Shown here piece by piece: positions 24,231 to 32,387 of a stretch of DNA of 52,800 nucleotides (its first letter is position 1; each line of letters opens with the position of its first letter). The stretch is taken from positions 1 to 52,800 of the forward strand of contig NZ_JAHRCU010000027.1 of NCBI RefSeq assembly GCF_019083995.1, read 5' to 3'. Source of the DNA: Roseococcus sp. SDR (GTDB taxonomy: Bacteria > Pseudomonadota > Alphaproteobacteria > Acetobacterales > Acetobacteraceae). The position numbers and the translations under genes are program-made. Under the pieces are notes generated by a model. That model did no database searches. It saw only the letters and a program-made list of their open reading frames with translations, and was not told the origin of the DNA.

Positions 24231-25399
24231 CACCCCGGCTTGCCGTCCGCGCGTGGCATCCAGAGAATCGGCGCATAAACCCGGAGAAACAGCACGAAGG
24301 CCGTCATCCAGCACAGCGCCGCCGCCCCTACGACGACCAGCGCATCCGCCTCGGCGAGGCCCATGAAGCCGCGCAGCAGCGCCGCCGTCAGCACCAGTCC
24401 ATAGGCCAGCACCACCGACGGTGCCGCCACCAGCGCGTGGCCCGTATGGCCAAGCGTCGCGCGGGTCATGACGGCGAGGATCATCAGCGACACCGGCCCC
24501 GCCATCTGCAGATGCAGCCAGGCCGCGCCCCAGGGCGAAGCCGCAAGCAGGAAGGCCGCCTTTACGGCCAGCGCGAGCGGGATCAGCGCGTAGGCCAGGT
24601 GCAGCACCCAGAGGATGGGCCAGCGCAGCGTGCGCAACCCATGCCAGCGCGAAAGGCGCAGCGCCACCAGCGCCGCCGCCACGGCCGCGAACGCGCCGGC
24701 GACCTTGCCCCCGGGGTCGATCAGGTCCACCACGGTCACCAGGGCCACCGCGAGGATCGCCGCGCGATCAACCCCCGGCAGAGGCTGCGCCTCGGCCGCC
24801 CGTTCCGTCTTGCGCAGCGCGTTCAGGGTGAAGGAGGGCACGATCCGCCCACCGATCAGCACGACCAGCAGCAGCGCCGTGTCGGCCATCAGCATCTGCC
24901 CGGCTGCCCACCCCGGCGAGGTCCACCAGCCCGCAGCCTCGGCCGCCATCATGACCTGCCCGGCCCAGAAGATAAGAACCAGCACAGGAGGACCGAACAG
25001 TCGCGCGGACCCGGCCTTCACCAACGCCGGCAGCACCAGTAGCAAGGTCGCCGGCAGTGCTGCGAGGTCGATCACCACCGCGATCCCAATCGGCACTGGC
25101 GAACCCGGCAGCATCACGAGGCGCGCGGCCAGAAACAACACCACTAGCGCCACCAGCGGCACACCCGAATAGCCGCGCCGCCCCGTCCAGTTCGGAATCG
25201 CCGTCAGGAGGAAGCCGATCATCGCCGCCCCGACGAAGCCCTCGAGCAACTCATGCGCGTGCCAGCGGATCATCGGCAGCGGCCCCTCGGGGAGCGGCAG
25301 GCCCGTGAGCGTCATCACCCACAGTCCCACGCCGAGCGGCGCCACGAGGCCGGCCATCAGGAAGAAAGGCCGGAAGCCATGCGCGAAGAGCGCCATCAT
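24230..25399 (-). CDS. nnrS: NnrS family protein (heme-copper membrane protein, NO stress)
   Basis: 389 residues from ATG 25399, which overlaps the mogA stop (ATGA); the open frame runs on upstream but only across mogA. About twelve hydrophobic segments are present. NnrS landmarks include FAHGFRPFFL at the N-terminus, WHAHELLEGFVGAAMIGFLLTAIPNWTG, and RTLGHTGH-type RATLGHTGHAL near the C-terminus, whose histidines are candidate metal ligands. NnrS protects cells during nitrosative stress, so its place in a nitrate-reduction operon fits by-product NO. Confidence 0.92.
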   Translation of the reverse strand: MMALFAHGFRPFFLMAGLVAPLGVGLWVMTLTGLPLPEGPLPMIRWHAHELLEGFVGAAMIGFLLTAIPNWTGRRGYSGVPLVALVVLFLAARLVMLPGSPVPIGIAVVIDLAALPATLLLVLPALVKAGSARLFGPPVLVLIFWAGQVMMAAEAAGWWTSPGWAAGQMLMADTALLLVVLIGGRIVPSFTLNALRKTERAAEAQPLPGVDRAAILAVALVTVVDLIDPGGKVAGAFAAVAAALVALRLSRWHGLRTLRWPILWVLHLAYALIPLALAVKAAFLLAASPWGAAWLHLQMAGPVSLMILAVMTRATLGHTGHALVAAPSVVLAYGLVLTAALLRGFMGLAEADALVVVGAAALCWMTAFVLFLRVYAPILWMPRADGKPG

Positions 25400-25932
25400 G
25401 CGCCCTTCGGCCGGAAGGCGACACAGGCCTCCGGGTCTGTCTCGATCCGCGGGCCGCCAATCAGGTCCACGCAATAGGGAATGGCGGGAAATACCGCATC
25501 GAGGCACTCGGCGATGGCCGAGGGCTTGCCCGGCAGGTTCACGATGAGGCTGCGCCCGCGCGTGCCCGCCACCTGCCGCGAGAGGATCGCCGTCGGGACG
25601 GCGCGGAGGCTGACGGCGCGCATCATCTCGCCGAAGCCGGGCAGCAGCCGCTCGCAGACCGCCATGGTCGCCTCGGGCGTCACATCGCGCGGGGCGGGGC
25701 CCGTGCCGCCGGTGGTGACGATCAGCGGGCAGGCTTCGGCGTCGGCAAGGTCTCGCAGGGCGGCCTCGATGGCCGGCATCTCGTCCGGCACCAGGCGGCG
25801 CAGCGGGCGCCAGGGGGTGGCCAGGAGGCGGCCCAGCGCCGCCTCGATGCCGGGGCCGCCCTGGTCGGCATAGCGACCCTGGAAGGCGCGGTCGGAGATG
25901 GTCACCACGCCGATGCCGATGGGCTCGCTCAT
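25396..25932 (-). CDS. mogA: Molybdopterin adenylyltransferase (MogA/MoaB family)
   Basis: 178 residues. The MogA fold is shown by IGIGVVTISDRAFQGRYADQGGP at the start, TTGGTGPAPRDVTPEA (molybdopterin/AMP binding) and NLPGKPSAI. It adenylates molybdopterin before molybdenum insertion, directly needed for the NarG cofactor. It overlaps both neighbours by four bases (ATGA junctions to the hemerythrin gene upstream and nnrS downstream), so it is produced with the nitrate reductase. MoaB is the alternative name for close relatives. Confidence 0.9.
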   Translation of the reverse strand: MSEPIGIGVVTISDRAFQGRYADQGGPGIEAALGRLLATPWRPLRRLVPDEMPAIEAALRDLADAEACPLIVTTGGTGPAPRDVTPEATMAVCERLLPGFGEMMRAVSLRAVPTAILSRQVAGTRGRSLIVNLPGKPSAIAECLDAVFPAIPYCVDLIGGPRIETDPEACVAFRPKGA

Positions 25933-26384
25933 GCCCCGAAACCGGGGAAGAGCACCTCATTCTCAAGCCGGATGTGCTCGCGCAGATCTTCCGCGAATTT
26001 CCCGGTGCCGGCGCAAAGCGCCTGCCAAGTGGCGCAGGCACCGGGCGGTGCCCGGTGCTGGTGCGTCAATGCCGCCAGCTGCTCCAGCCGCGCCGCGTGG
26101 TCATCATGCTCGTCGCGCATCAGGGTCATGGCCATCGCCATGCGGTCCTCGCCGGCACGGAGTTCAGGGAAGAGCCCGTCCTCCTCCTTTCTCATATGTG
26201 CCTCCATTTCCCACGCCATGCGGCGCAGGAGGTCAGTGAGGCCGCGCGGCAGCTGCGGGTGGCTCGGATGCGCCGCCTCGACCGCGGTGGCCAGCTGGAT
26301 CAGGTCCGGCATCTCGGCCCGATGGACCGCGTGGTAGCGCGTGAGGATGTGGTCAATCAGCCGCCCGGCCTCCTCGCCCGTCAT
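25929..26384 (-). CDS. Hemerythrin-domain protein, RIC/YtfE-like
   Basis: 151 residues. It starts as the hemerythrin half of YtfE/ScdA (LIDHILTRYHAVHR), followed by HMRKEEDGLFP, RDEHDDHAARL and REHIRLENEVLFP, which supply the His and Glu ligands of a di-iron site. The short N-terminal ScdA domain of full-length RIC is missing. The family repairs iron-sulfur clusters damaged by NO or buffers iron and oxygen. It is encoded between the DUF2478 gene and mogA with 4-bp overlaps, fitting a protective role for NarH clusters. Confidence 0.85.
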   Translation of the reverse strand: MTGEEAGRLIDHILTRYHAVHRAEMPDLIQLATAVEAAHPSHPQLPRGLTDLLRRMAWEMEAHMRKEEDGLFPELRAGEDRMAMAMTLMRDEHDDHAARLEQLAALTHQHRAPPGACATWQALCAGTGKFAEDLREHIRLENEVLFPGFGA

Positions 26385-26923
26385 GGGTGCGGGCCTTCCG
26401 CGGCGGGCATCCGGGGGCAGAGGCCGTCGAGCCAGGCATCCGCGTCATCGAGGCCGATCTCCTGCCCCAGCCCGCCCGCGAAATTGCGCCATGCGTCGAG
26501 GTTGCGCAGCGGCACGGCGATCAGCACAGGCACGCCCTGCTCCAGCGCGGCGGCGATGAGGGGGCGGAAGCCGCCGCCCTCGGCCTCGGCCTTGCCGAAC
26601 TTGTTGAGCATCAGGAGCTGCGGTCTCTCGCGTAGCGTGTCGGAGACCAGCGCGATGGCGCGTGCCATTTCATGCGCATCGAGGCGGCAACCGCGCGCGA
26701 GCGGCCCGCGATCCTGGGAAATCGCGATGCGCGCACCCTGGGACAATTCCTCCAGGATCATGTCGCAGCGCGTACGGCCTGGGCGGGGCAGCGCATGTTC
26801 CAGCACCCCGGCCAGGCTGCGGCCAGCCGCCTCGACGCGTTGTGCCACGGCGCGCATCACCTGTGCGGCGCGGGCGGAATCGGCATGGACCAGGGCGGTG
26901 AGCAGGCAGGGTTGCAGGGTCAT
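26381..26923 (-). CDS. DUF2478 protein (putative NTPase of molybdoenzyme loci)
   Basis: 180 residues from ATG 26923, which overlaps the carbonic anhydrase stop (ATGA). The family block CDMILEELSQGARIAISQDRG, the following RGCRLDAHEMA, and LLMLNKFGKAEAEG identify DUF2478, often found with molybdenum-cofactor and nitrate or formate enzyme genes. NKFGKAE resembles the guanine-specificity region of NTPases such as MobB, but no classic Walker A is visible at the N-terminus (VHADSARAAQVM). The molecular function is not established. Confidence 0.72.
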   Translation of the reverse strand: MTLQPCLLTALVHADSARAAQVMRAVAQRVEAAGRSLAGVLEHALPRPGRTRCDMILEELSQGARIAISQDRGPLARGCRLDAHEMARAIALVSDTLRERPQLLMLNKFGKAEAEGGGFRPLIAAALEQGVPVLIAVPLRNLDAWRNFAGGLGQEIGLDDADAWLDGLCPRMPAAEGPHP

Positions 26924-27681
26924 CCGGACGGCTTCTCCAGGGAGGGCATGCAGCAAGGGGCCGAGGCCATGTCATCCAGCCGGAGGCCCGAGAAGGCTTC
27001 GAGTGCGTGTCGGCGGCGCGGGCTGAGAGGCTCCGTCCCCACCGCCACGCATTGATCTATGGAGGGCAGCGCCTCGCGCTCGGCGAGGGAGGCGACCTCG
27101 GTGCCGAGGTCACGCAGCAACCCGTCATGCATGCCATAGATCCAGCCATGCAGGTGAAGTTCGCGCTGGCGCGCCCAGGCGCCCTCCACGATCGGTGTCG
27201 CGGCGACGCGGCGGAGCTGCATCTGCACGTTGAGCTCACAAAGGCGGTTGGCCTGGAAGGTCGCATCACCCATGGCGGCGAAGGCGGCGCGATGCTTGCG
27301 GAAGAACATTGAGAGCGGCTGCAGCCAGTGATCCACGAGCGCGCCGCGCTCCTCCGCCATGGCGCGCAGCACGCCCCCGCAGCCATAATGACCGGAGACG
27401 ATGATGTGCCGGACGCCCAAAACCTCGATCGCGTATTCCAGCACGGCGAGGATATTCATGTCGCTCGTGTGGACGATATTGGCGATGTTCCGGTGCACGA
27501 AGACCTCGCCTGGATCGAGGCCCAGCACGTCATTCGCAGTGATGCGGCTGTCCGAGCAGCCGATCCAGAGATATCGCGGCGCCTGCTGCTCGGAGAGGCG
27601 CCGGAAGAAGCCGGGGTCCTGCTCGGTCTTGCGGTCCGCCCAGGCGATGTTGCGGTCGAACAGGTGCTCGAGGCTGCTCAC
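26920..27681 (-). CDS. Beta-class carbonic anhydrase
   Basis: 253 residues. Zinc ligands C42, H98 and C101 and the Asp-Arg dyad D44/R46 are in place (WIGCSDSRITAN, VSGHYGCGG). The C-terminal CCMPSLEK tail adds two cysteines. It interconverts CO2 and bicarbonate in the cytoplasm. Its gene is embedded in the nitrate operon with 4-bp overlaps on both sides, so it is co-expressed with nitrate respiration. A possible reason is pH or bicarbonate balance during anaerobic metabolism, but that is inference. Confidence 0.92.
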   Translation of the reverse strand: MSSLEHLFDRNIAWADRKTEQDPGFFRRLSEQQAPRYLWIGCSDSRITANDVLGLDPGEVFVHRNIANIVHTSDMNILAVLEYAIEVLGVRHIIVSGHYGCGGVLRAMAEERGALVDHWLQPLSMFFRKHRAAFAAMGDATFQANRLCELNVQMQLRRVAATPIVEGAWARQRELHLHGWIYGMHDGLLRDLGTEVASLAEREALPSIDQCVAVGTEPLSPRRRHALEAFSGLRLDDMASAPCCMPSLEKPSG

Positions 27682-28208
27682 GGCGCCTTGATCCCACGCC
27701 GTGCCTTCATGTTGCGGCTGATGGCCAACAGGTCTGGCCGCTTGAGACGGATGCGCGCCAGGGCGAGCACCACGGCGTTCTCGATGGCGAGATGACGCAG
27801 CTCGCTCGCCGCGTAATCCTGCATGGCCGCTGCCGCACCGGCATCAAGCACGACCTCGGCCTCCGCCGGGGAGACGGCGAGCGCCCCGGCGATCTGCGCG
27901 GCGGTGGCGAGGCCCTGGTGATGCTCCCGACCCAGTCGCGCCAGTGTCGGGCCCAGCCCGTCAGCCGGCACGGCGCGGCGACGGAGCGCCGGGTAGAGAT
28001 CCAGGTCTTCGTCCTCATGGTGCAGGGCGAGATCCTCGGTGAGATAGGCGCTCACGCGGCCGGCCTCCTTGCGCGAGACGCGAAGCGCCGCGGCGAAGCC
28101 GTGCAGCCGCTGGCAGACAACCCGCTGCAGATGATGAGCGGCCAGGAAATACGCGAGCGGATCGTCGAGGAGCGCAACGGGCGGTGGGTCGAGCGCGTCA
28201 TGCGGCAT
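27678..28208 (-). CDS. Hemerythrin-domain protein
   Basis: 176 residues from ATG 28208, picked because the N-terminus (PHDALDPPPVALLDDPLAYFLAAHH) then starts like its relatives; an upstream Met at 28247 is also in frame. Iron-ligand motifs are HHLQRVVCQRLH, LHHEDEDLDLYPAL, GREHHQGL and LRHLAIENAVVLALA. This is a second, distinct hemerythrin of the operon, probably sensing or handling NO, O2 or iron. It overlaps the preceding gene by 11 bp and the carbonic anhydrase gene by 4 bp. Confidence 0.85.
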   Translation of the reverse strand: MPHDALDPPPVALLDDPLAYFLAAHHLQRVVCQRLHGFAAALRVSRKEAGRVSAYLTEDLALHHEDEDLDLYPALRRRAVPADGLGPTLARLGREHHQGLATAAQIAGALAVSPAEAEVVLDAGAAAAMQDYAASELRHLAIENAVVLALARIRLKRPDLLAISRNMKARRGIKAP

Positions 28209-28551
28209 GGCCCGCACCACCATGGCCGCAACCGCAGCCATGCCCACACGCCTCCCCGGCCCGAACCTCCGCCGCGTCCCGCGCGAGGGCCCAGCGCAGC
28301 ATCCGCTCCAGCGTCGCGCGCGCCGGATCGTCGCCGCGCTCGACGGCGGTCATCAGCGCGAGCCACTCCTCACTTGAGGCATCGGCCGCGAAGCGCCGCG
28401 TCGCGCCGCAGACATACTCGGCCGGCGTCTCGTCATGGAGTTCGCCCATGGCCTGCACCTCGGTGAGCAGGACCATGTCGCCCATCGCGGCCAGCGCCTC
28501 GGCGGCATCCGCCGCCTGGCCCAGGCGCTTCAGGATCGTACCAAGCAGCAT
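28198..28551 (-). CDS. Small protein with a Cys/His-rich metal-binding-like tail
   Basis: 117 residues from ATG 28551, 10 bp after the PpiC gene; it overlaps the hemerythrin gene by 11 bp. The first ~95 residues are mainly helical (LLGTILKRLGQAADAAEAL, then EWLALMTAVERGDD) and I do not recognise them. The last 17 are GEACGHGCGCGHGGAGHAA-like, with three Cys and four His, an arrangement that would bind nickel, zinc, copper or iron. Its place between foldase and hemerythrin suggests a metal chaperone or accessory factor for nitrate reductase, but this is inference. Confidence 0.75.
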   Translation of the reverse strand: MLLGTILKRLGQAADAAEALAAMGDMVLLTEVQAMGELHDETPAEYVCGATRRFAADASSEEWLALMTAVERGDDPARATLERMLRWALARDAAEVRAGEACGHGCGCGHGGAGHAA

Positions 28552-28561
28552 GGCATCCCCC

Positions 28562-29386
28562 TCACTGCACGAGCGGCGAGCCGGCAGCCGCCAGGTCGAC
28601 GCCGTCGATCTCCGCGCGCCCCGCCAGGATCTGGATGTATTGGCGGATCGCGGTCCGGCGCACCTTCTCCTCGAGCCAGGCGGCAATCTTGCCGCGCACG
28701 ATGTCAAAGGGCAGGTCCCGCCCCTCGATCCGGCGATCCAGCGCGACGATGTGCAGGCCGTAGCGCGTCTCGACCGGCTCAGAATGGATGGCTCCGACGC
28801 TCATGCGCGCCAGGGCTTCCTCGAATTCCGGGACCGTCTGCCCCGGGCCGATCTGGCCGAGACTGCCGTCCGTCCGACCGGACGGGCAGGCCGAGTGCGC
28901 CAGGGCCAACTCGCCGAACTCACCAGGCGCCACGGCCAGGCGGGCCAGGATGGCGGCCGCGACCTCCGCCCTGTCAGGCAAATTGGCGGGCAGGAGGATA
29001 TGCCGGACCTCATGGAGATCCGGCGACCGGAACTGGCGCCTGTTCTGCTCATAGAACCGCCGGCAGGCCGCCTCATCGGCTGCGGGCGTCTGGACCTCAC
29101 GCTCGACCAAGCCGCGGATCAGTGCCTCCTCCTCCGTCTCACGGCGGCCCTCGCCATCGCTGGCGGGATCTGCCGGGATACCGAGGCGGCGAGCCTCCTG
29201 CAGCAGCAGCTCCCGTACCACCAGGGCCACCGAGGCGGCCTTCATGGCATCCAATGGCCTGGTGGCCGGGTGATGCTGCGTCTCCTGCGCGATGGCGGCA
29301 CGTGGGATGACCACACCATTCACGCGGATCGTCTTGCGGCTGGCGGGGGGCGCCGGCTTGGCGCCGCAGGCGGTTGTCGTGCTCAT
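28562..29386 (-). CDS. PpiC/parvulin-type peptidyl-prolyl isomerase of the nar operon
   Basis: 274 residues from ATG 29386, 5 bp after narI ends. The N-terminal half is helical, like SurA/NifM chaperone arms. Residues ~130-220 form the parvulin domain (EVRHILLP, GELALAHSACPSGRTDGSLG, VPEFEEALARM, ETRYGLHIVALDRR). No signal peptide or membrane segment is visible, so it probably acts in the cytoplasm on the NarGH subunits. A PpiC gene after narI is a known arrangement in proteobacteria. Confidence 0.87.
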   Translation of the reverse strand: MSTTTACGAKPAPPASRKTIRVNGVVIPRAAIAQETQHHPATRPLDAMKAASVALVVRELLLQEARRLGIPADPASDGEGRRETEEEALIRGLVEREVQTPAADEAACRRFYEQNRRQFRSPDLHEVRHILLPANLPDRAEVAAAILARLAVAPGEFGELALAHSACPSGRTDGSLGQIGPGQTVPEFEEALARMSVGAIHSEPVETRYGLHIVALDRRIEGRDLPFDIVRGKIAAWLEEKVRRTAIRQYIQILAGRAEIDGVDLAAAGSPLVQ

Positions 29387-29391
29387 GGCAT

Positions 29392-30102
29392 TCACTCCGC
29401 CGCCTGCTTCACGGTGATGGGGCGGCGGCTGCGCACCACCTGGTAGCCGCGCCGTCCGAGATACCAGACCGGCGCCGACCACACATGCACGAGGCGCGAG
29501 AAGGGGAAGATCAGGAAGATCGTCATCCCCAGCACCAGGTGGGCGAGGTAGGGGAAGCTCAATCCCTGCAGCGTCTTCGCATCAACCGGCTGCAAGGTGA
29601 GGATGCCCTGCGCCCAATGCGCCAGCACCAGCATGGCCGAACCATCCGAATGCGCGAGCGAGAAGGGCAGCGTCAGCAACCCGAGCGAAAGCTGCACCCA
29701 GAGGATCATCAGCACTGCGAGATCCATGTATGTGGAGGTAACGCGGATGCGCGGATCATAGAGCCGGCGATGCAGCAGCAGCGTCAGCCCGATGAAGCAG
29801 ATGAGGCCCGCGATGCCGCCGGCAATGACGGCGATCAGCTGCTTCTGCTCGACCGTGATGAACAGCGTGTAGATGAATTTCGGCGTCAGCAGCCCCGCCG
29901 CATGGCCGAGGAACAGGAACAGCACGCCGGCGTGGAACAGGTTGGACCCCCAGGCGAGCTGCCGCTTGCGGAGAATCTGGCTGGAGCTTGCGCGCCAGGA
30001 ATACTGCTCACGATCGAAGCGGATCAGGCTGCCGAGCAGAAAGGCCGTCAGCGCCACATAGGGATACCAGACGAAGAGGATGTGGAAGATGGCGTCGCGC
30101 AT
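29392..30102 (-). CDS. narI: Respiratory nitrate reductase gamma subunit (cytochrome b)
   Basis: 236 residues with five membrane segments. NarI landmarks include the first-helix segment FVWYPYVALTAFLLGSLIRFDR and, further on, SNLFHAGVLFLFLGHAAGLLTP, which provides heme ligands, and HLVLGMTIFLIFPFSRLVHVWSAP for the second pair. It takes quinol electrons at the periplasmic side and passes them through two hemes to NarH. It follows narJ after 12 bp. Confidence 0.95.
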   Translation of the reverse strand: MRDAIFHILFVWYPYVALTAFLLGSLIRFDREQYSWRASSSQILRKRQLAWGSNLFHAGVLFLFLGHAAGLLTPKFIYTLFITVEQKQLIAVIAGGIAGLICFIGLTLLLHRRLYDPRIRVTSTYMDLAVLMILWVQLSLGLLTLPFSLAHSDGSAMLVLAHWAQGILTLQPVDAKTLQGLSFPYLAHLVLGMTIFLIFPFSRLVHVWSAPVWYLGRRGYQVVRSRRPITVKQAAE

Positions 30103-30114
30103 GATGCGTACTCC

Positions 30115-30861
30115 TCAACCGGCGTTGCGATGGGTGATGGTGGTGCGCGGGCGCTGACCCGGCGGCGGCTCCATGCCCGGGGCAGGTCGGTTGGCCTGGC
30201 GCAGCCTGGCGGCCAGCACATCCGTGCCGCAGGCAGCGGCGGCCGAGCCCGGACCGAAGGTTACTTCCTCCTCCTCCCAGGCAGCATCCAGCGCCTCCAG
30301 GTCGTCGGGCTCGGGATCGGCCTCCGCGCGCAACGCCGCCAGCGCAGCCGCATTCAGCCTCGTGCGGGACAGCGCGGTGAGCGCCGCAAAGATCCCCTCA
30401 TACGGTGACGAACGCCGGGCCAGGCGCTCGCGCAGGGCCACGAAGACATGGCCTGGCTGGCCGATCAGTTCGAGCGCCTCGGCCGGCGCGCGGGTGGCCG
30501 CATATTCCAGGAAGAGCGGCAGGAAGTCCGGCAATTCCTTGGTCGTGGGCGTGAAGCCGCCATCCTCATAGACCTTGATGAGATCCACCATGGCCTGGCC
30601 ACGATCCCGGCTTTCGCCATGCACATGCTCGAACAGGTGCAGCGAGAGAGAGCGCGTGCGGTCGAACAGCAGGATGTAGCGCTCCTGCGCGTCGTAGAGA
30701 TCATGCGCGGCGAGATCGGCGATCAGCGCCTCCACCGCCGAGCGTTCGCGCTTGGGCAGCACGGCCTCGCGCTCCAGCACGGCGCGGAGCTCGGGGCCGG
30801 CCGTCATCAGCTCGGCAGTGGGATATGTGAGCAACGCCGAGAGAACCTTGAGCGTGCGCAT
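30115..30861 (-). CDS. narJ: Nitrate reductase molybdenum cofactor assembly chaperone
   Basis: 248 residues from ATG 30861, overlapping the narH stop (ATGA). The N-terminal ~170 residues are the NarJ/TorD-like helical domain (LKVLSALLTYPT, YILLFDRTRSLSLHLFEHVHGESRDRGQAM, LPDFLPLFLEY). The C-terminus is longer than in E. coli NarJ and ends in a Pro/Arg-rich tail. It holds NarG for cofactor insertion and NarGH docking to NarI, and is not part of the final enzyme. Confidence 0.94.
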   Translation of the reverse strand: MRTLKVLSALLTYPTAELMTAGPELRAVLEREAVLPKRERSAVEALIADLAAHDLYDAQERYILLFDRTRSLSLHLFEHVHGESRDRGQAMVDLIKVYEDGGFTPTTKELPDFLPLFLEYAATRAPAEALELIGQPGHVFVALRERLARRSSPYEGIFAALTALSRTRLNAAALAALRAEADPEPDDLEALDAAWEEEEVTFGPGSAAAACGTDVLAARLRQANRPAPGMEPPPGQRPRTTITHRNAG

Positions 30862-32387
30862 CACAGAACCCCCATCTTCGGCTTGTCGTTCTTGAGCTTG
30901 ATGCCGCCGAACAGATTGCCCGCCTGCTCGCTCGGCGCGCAGCCATCGCCGAAGGAGAACCCGCAATGGCCGCGCATCTCGTAAGCGTCCTCGGTGACTT
31001 CGCGGTGCGCCGTCGGGATCACGAATCGGTCCTCGTAATTAGCGATGGCCATCACGTGGTACATCTCCTCGATCTGCGCGGGGGTGAGGCCGGCCTTGCG
31101 GGCCACCACCTCGTCAATCACGCCATCCACCGTTTTCGCGCGCATATAGGCGCGCATGGCCAACATACGTTCGAGGCCATTGGCGACCGGCACCTCGTCA
31201 CCCGCCGTCAGCAGGTTCGCGAGATATTTCAGCGGGATGCGGAGCGAGCGTACATCCGGCATGCTGCCATCCGTGCCCATCTGACCGGCTTCCGCCGCGG
31301 CGGTGATCGGCGAGAGCGGCGGCACGTACCAGACCATCGGCAGCGTGCGGTATTCGGGATGCAGCGGGAAGGCGACCTTCCACTCCATCGCCATCTTCCA
31401 GACCGGCGAGTGGCGCGCCGCTTCCAGCCAGGATTCACTGATGCCATCCGCCCGCGCCTGCGCGATCACCTTGGGGTCCTTCGGATTGCAGAAGATGTCC
31501 ATCTGCGATTCGTAGAGGTTCTTCTCATCCGCCACGCTCGCCGCTTCCTCGATGCGGTCGGCGTCGTAGAGCATCACGCCCAGGTAGCGGATGCGCCCCA
31601 CGCAGGTCTCGGAGCATACGGTGGGCTGCCCCGCCTCGATGCGCGGGTAGCAGAAGATGCACTTCTCGGATTTGCCGGAGGACCAGTTGTAATAGATCTT
31701 CTTGTAGGGGCAGCCCGATACGCACATGCGCCAACCGCGGCACTTGTCCTGGTCAATCAGGACAATGCCATCCTCCTCGCGCTTGTAGATGGCGCCCGAC
31801 GGGCAGGCCGCGGCGCAGGCAGGGTTGAGGCAGTGCTCGCAGAGCCGCGGCAGATACATCATGAAGGTGTTCTCGAACTGGCCGTACATTTCCTTCTGCA
31901 CGCCCTCGAAATTCACATCCTTCGAGCGCTTGGCGAACTCACCGCCGAGGATCTCCTCCCAGTTCGGCCCCCACTCGATCTTCTCCATCCGCTCGCCGGT
32001 GATCAGGCTGCGCGGCCGAGCGGTGGGAAAGGCCTCCAGCTCCGGCGCCTTCTGCAGGTGCTCGTAATCGAAAGTGAAGGGTTCATAGTAGTCGTCGATC
32101 TCGGGCATGTTCGGGTTGGCGAAGATGTTCGCCAGCACGCGCCACTTGCCGCCGATGCGCGGCACGATCTTGCCGTTGCGTCTGCGCTTCCAGCCGCCCT
32201 TCCACTTCTTCTGATCCTCCCAATCCTTGGGATAGCCGATACCGGGCTTGGTCTCGACGTTGTTGAACCACGCGTATTCCATCCCCTCGCGGTTGGTCCA
32301 TACGTTCTTGCAGGTGACCGAGCAGGTGTGACAGCCGATGCACTTATCGAGGTTCAGCACCATCGCGATCTGCGCGCGGATTTTCAT
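30861..32387 (-). CDS. narH: Respiratory nitrate reductase beta subunit (iron-sulfur)
   Basis: 508 residues. Four cysteine groups are visible: CIGCHTCSVTCKNVW near residue 16, CEHCLNPACAAACP, CRGWRMCVSGCPYKK with the Trp that marks the 3Fe-4S site, and CIFCYPR followed by CSETCVG. Together they hold one 3Fe-4S and three 4Fe-4S clusters carrying electrons from NarI heme to NarG. It overlaps narG (ATGA) and narJ. Confidence 0.96.
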   Translation of the reverse strand: MKIRAQIAMVLNLDKCIGCHTCSVTCKNVWTNREGMEYAWFNNVETKPGIGYPKDWEDQKKWKGGWKRRRNGKIVPRIGGKWRVLANIFANPNMPEIDDYYEPFTFDYEHLQKAPELEAFPTARPRSLITGERMEKIEWGPNWEEILGGEFAKRSKDVNFEGVQKEMYGQFENTFMMYLPRLCEHCLNPACAAACPSGAIYKREEDGIVLIDQDKCRGWRMCVSGCPYKKIYYNWSSGKSEKCIFCYPRIEAGQPTVCSETCVGRIRYLGVMLYDADRIEEAASVADEKNLYESQMDIFCNPKDPKVIAQARADGISESWLEAARHSPVWKMAMEWKVAFPLHPEYRTLPMVWYVPPLSPITAAAEAGQMGTDGSMPDVRSLRIPLKYLANLLTAGDEVPVANGLERMLAMRAYMRAKTVDGVIDEVVARKAGLTPAQIEEMYHVMAIANYEDRFVIPTAHREVTEDAYEMRGHCGFSFGDGCAPSEQAGNLFGGIKLKNDKPKMGVL

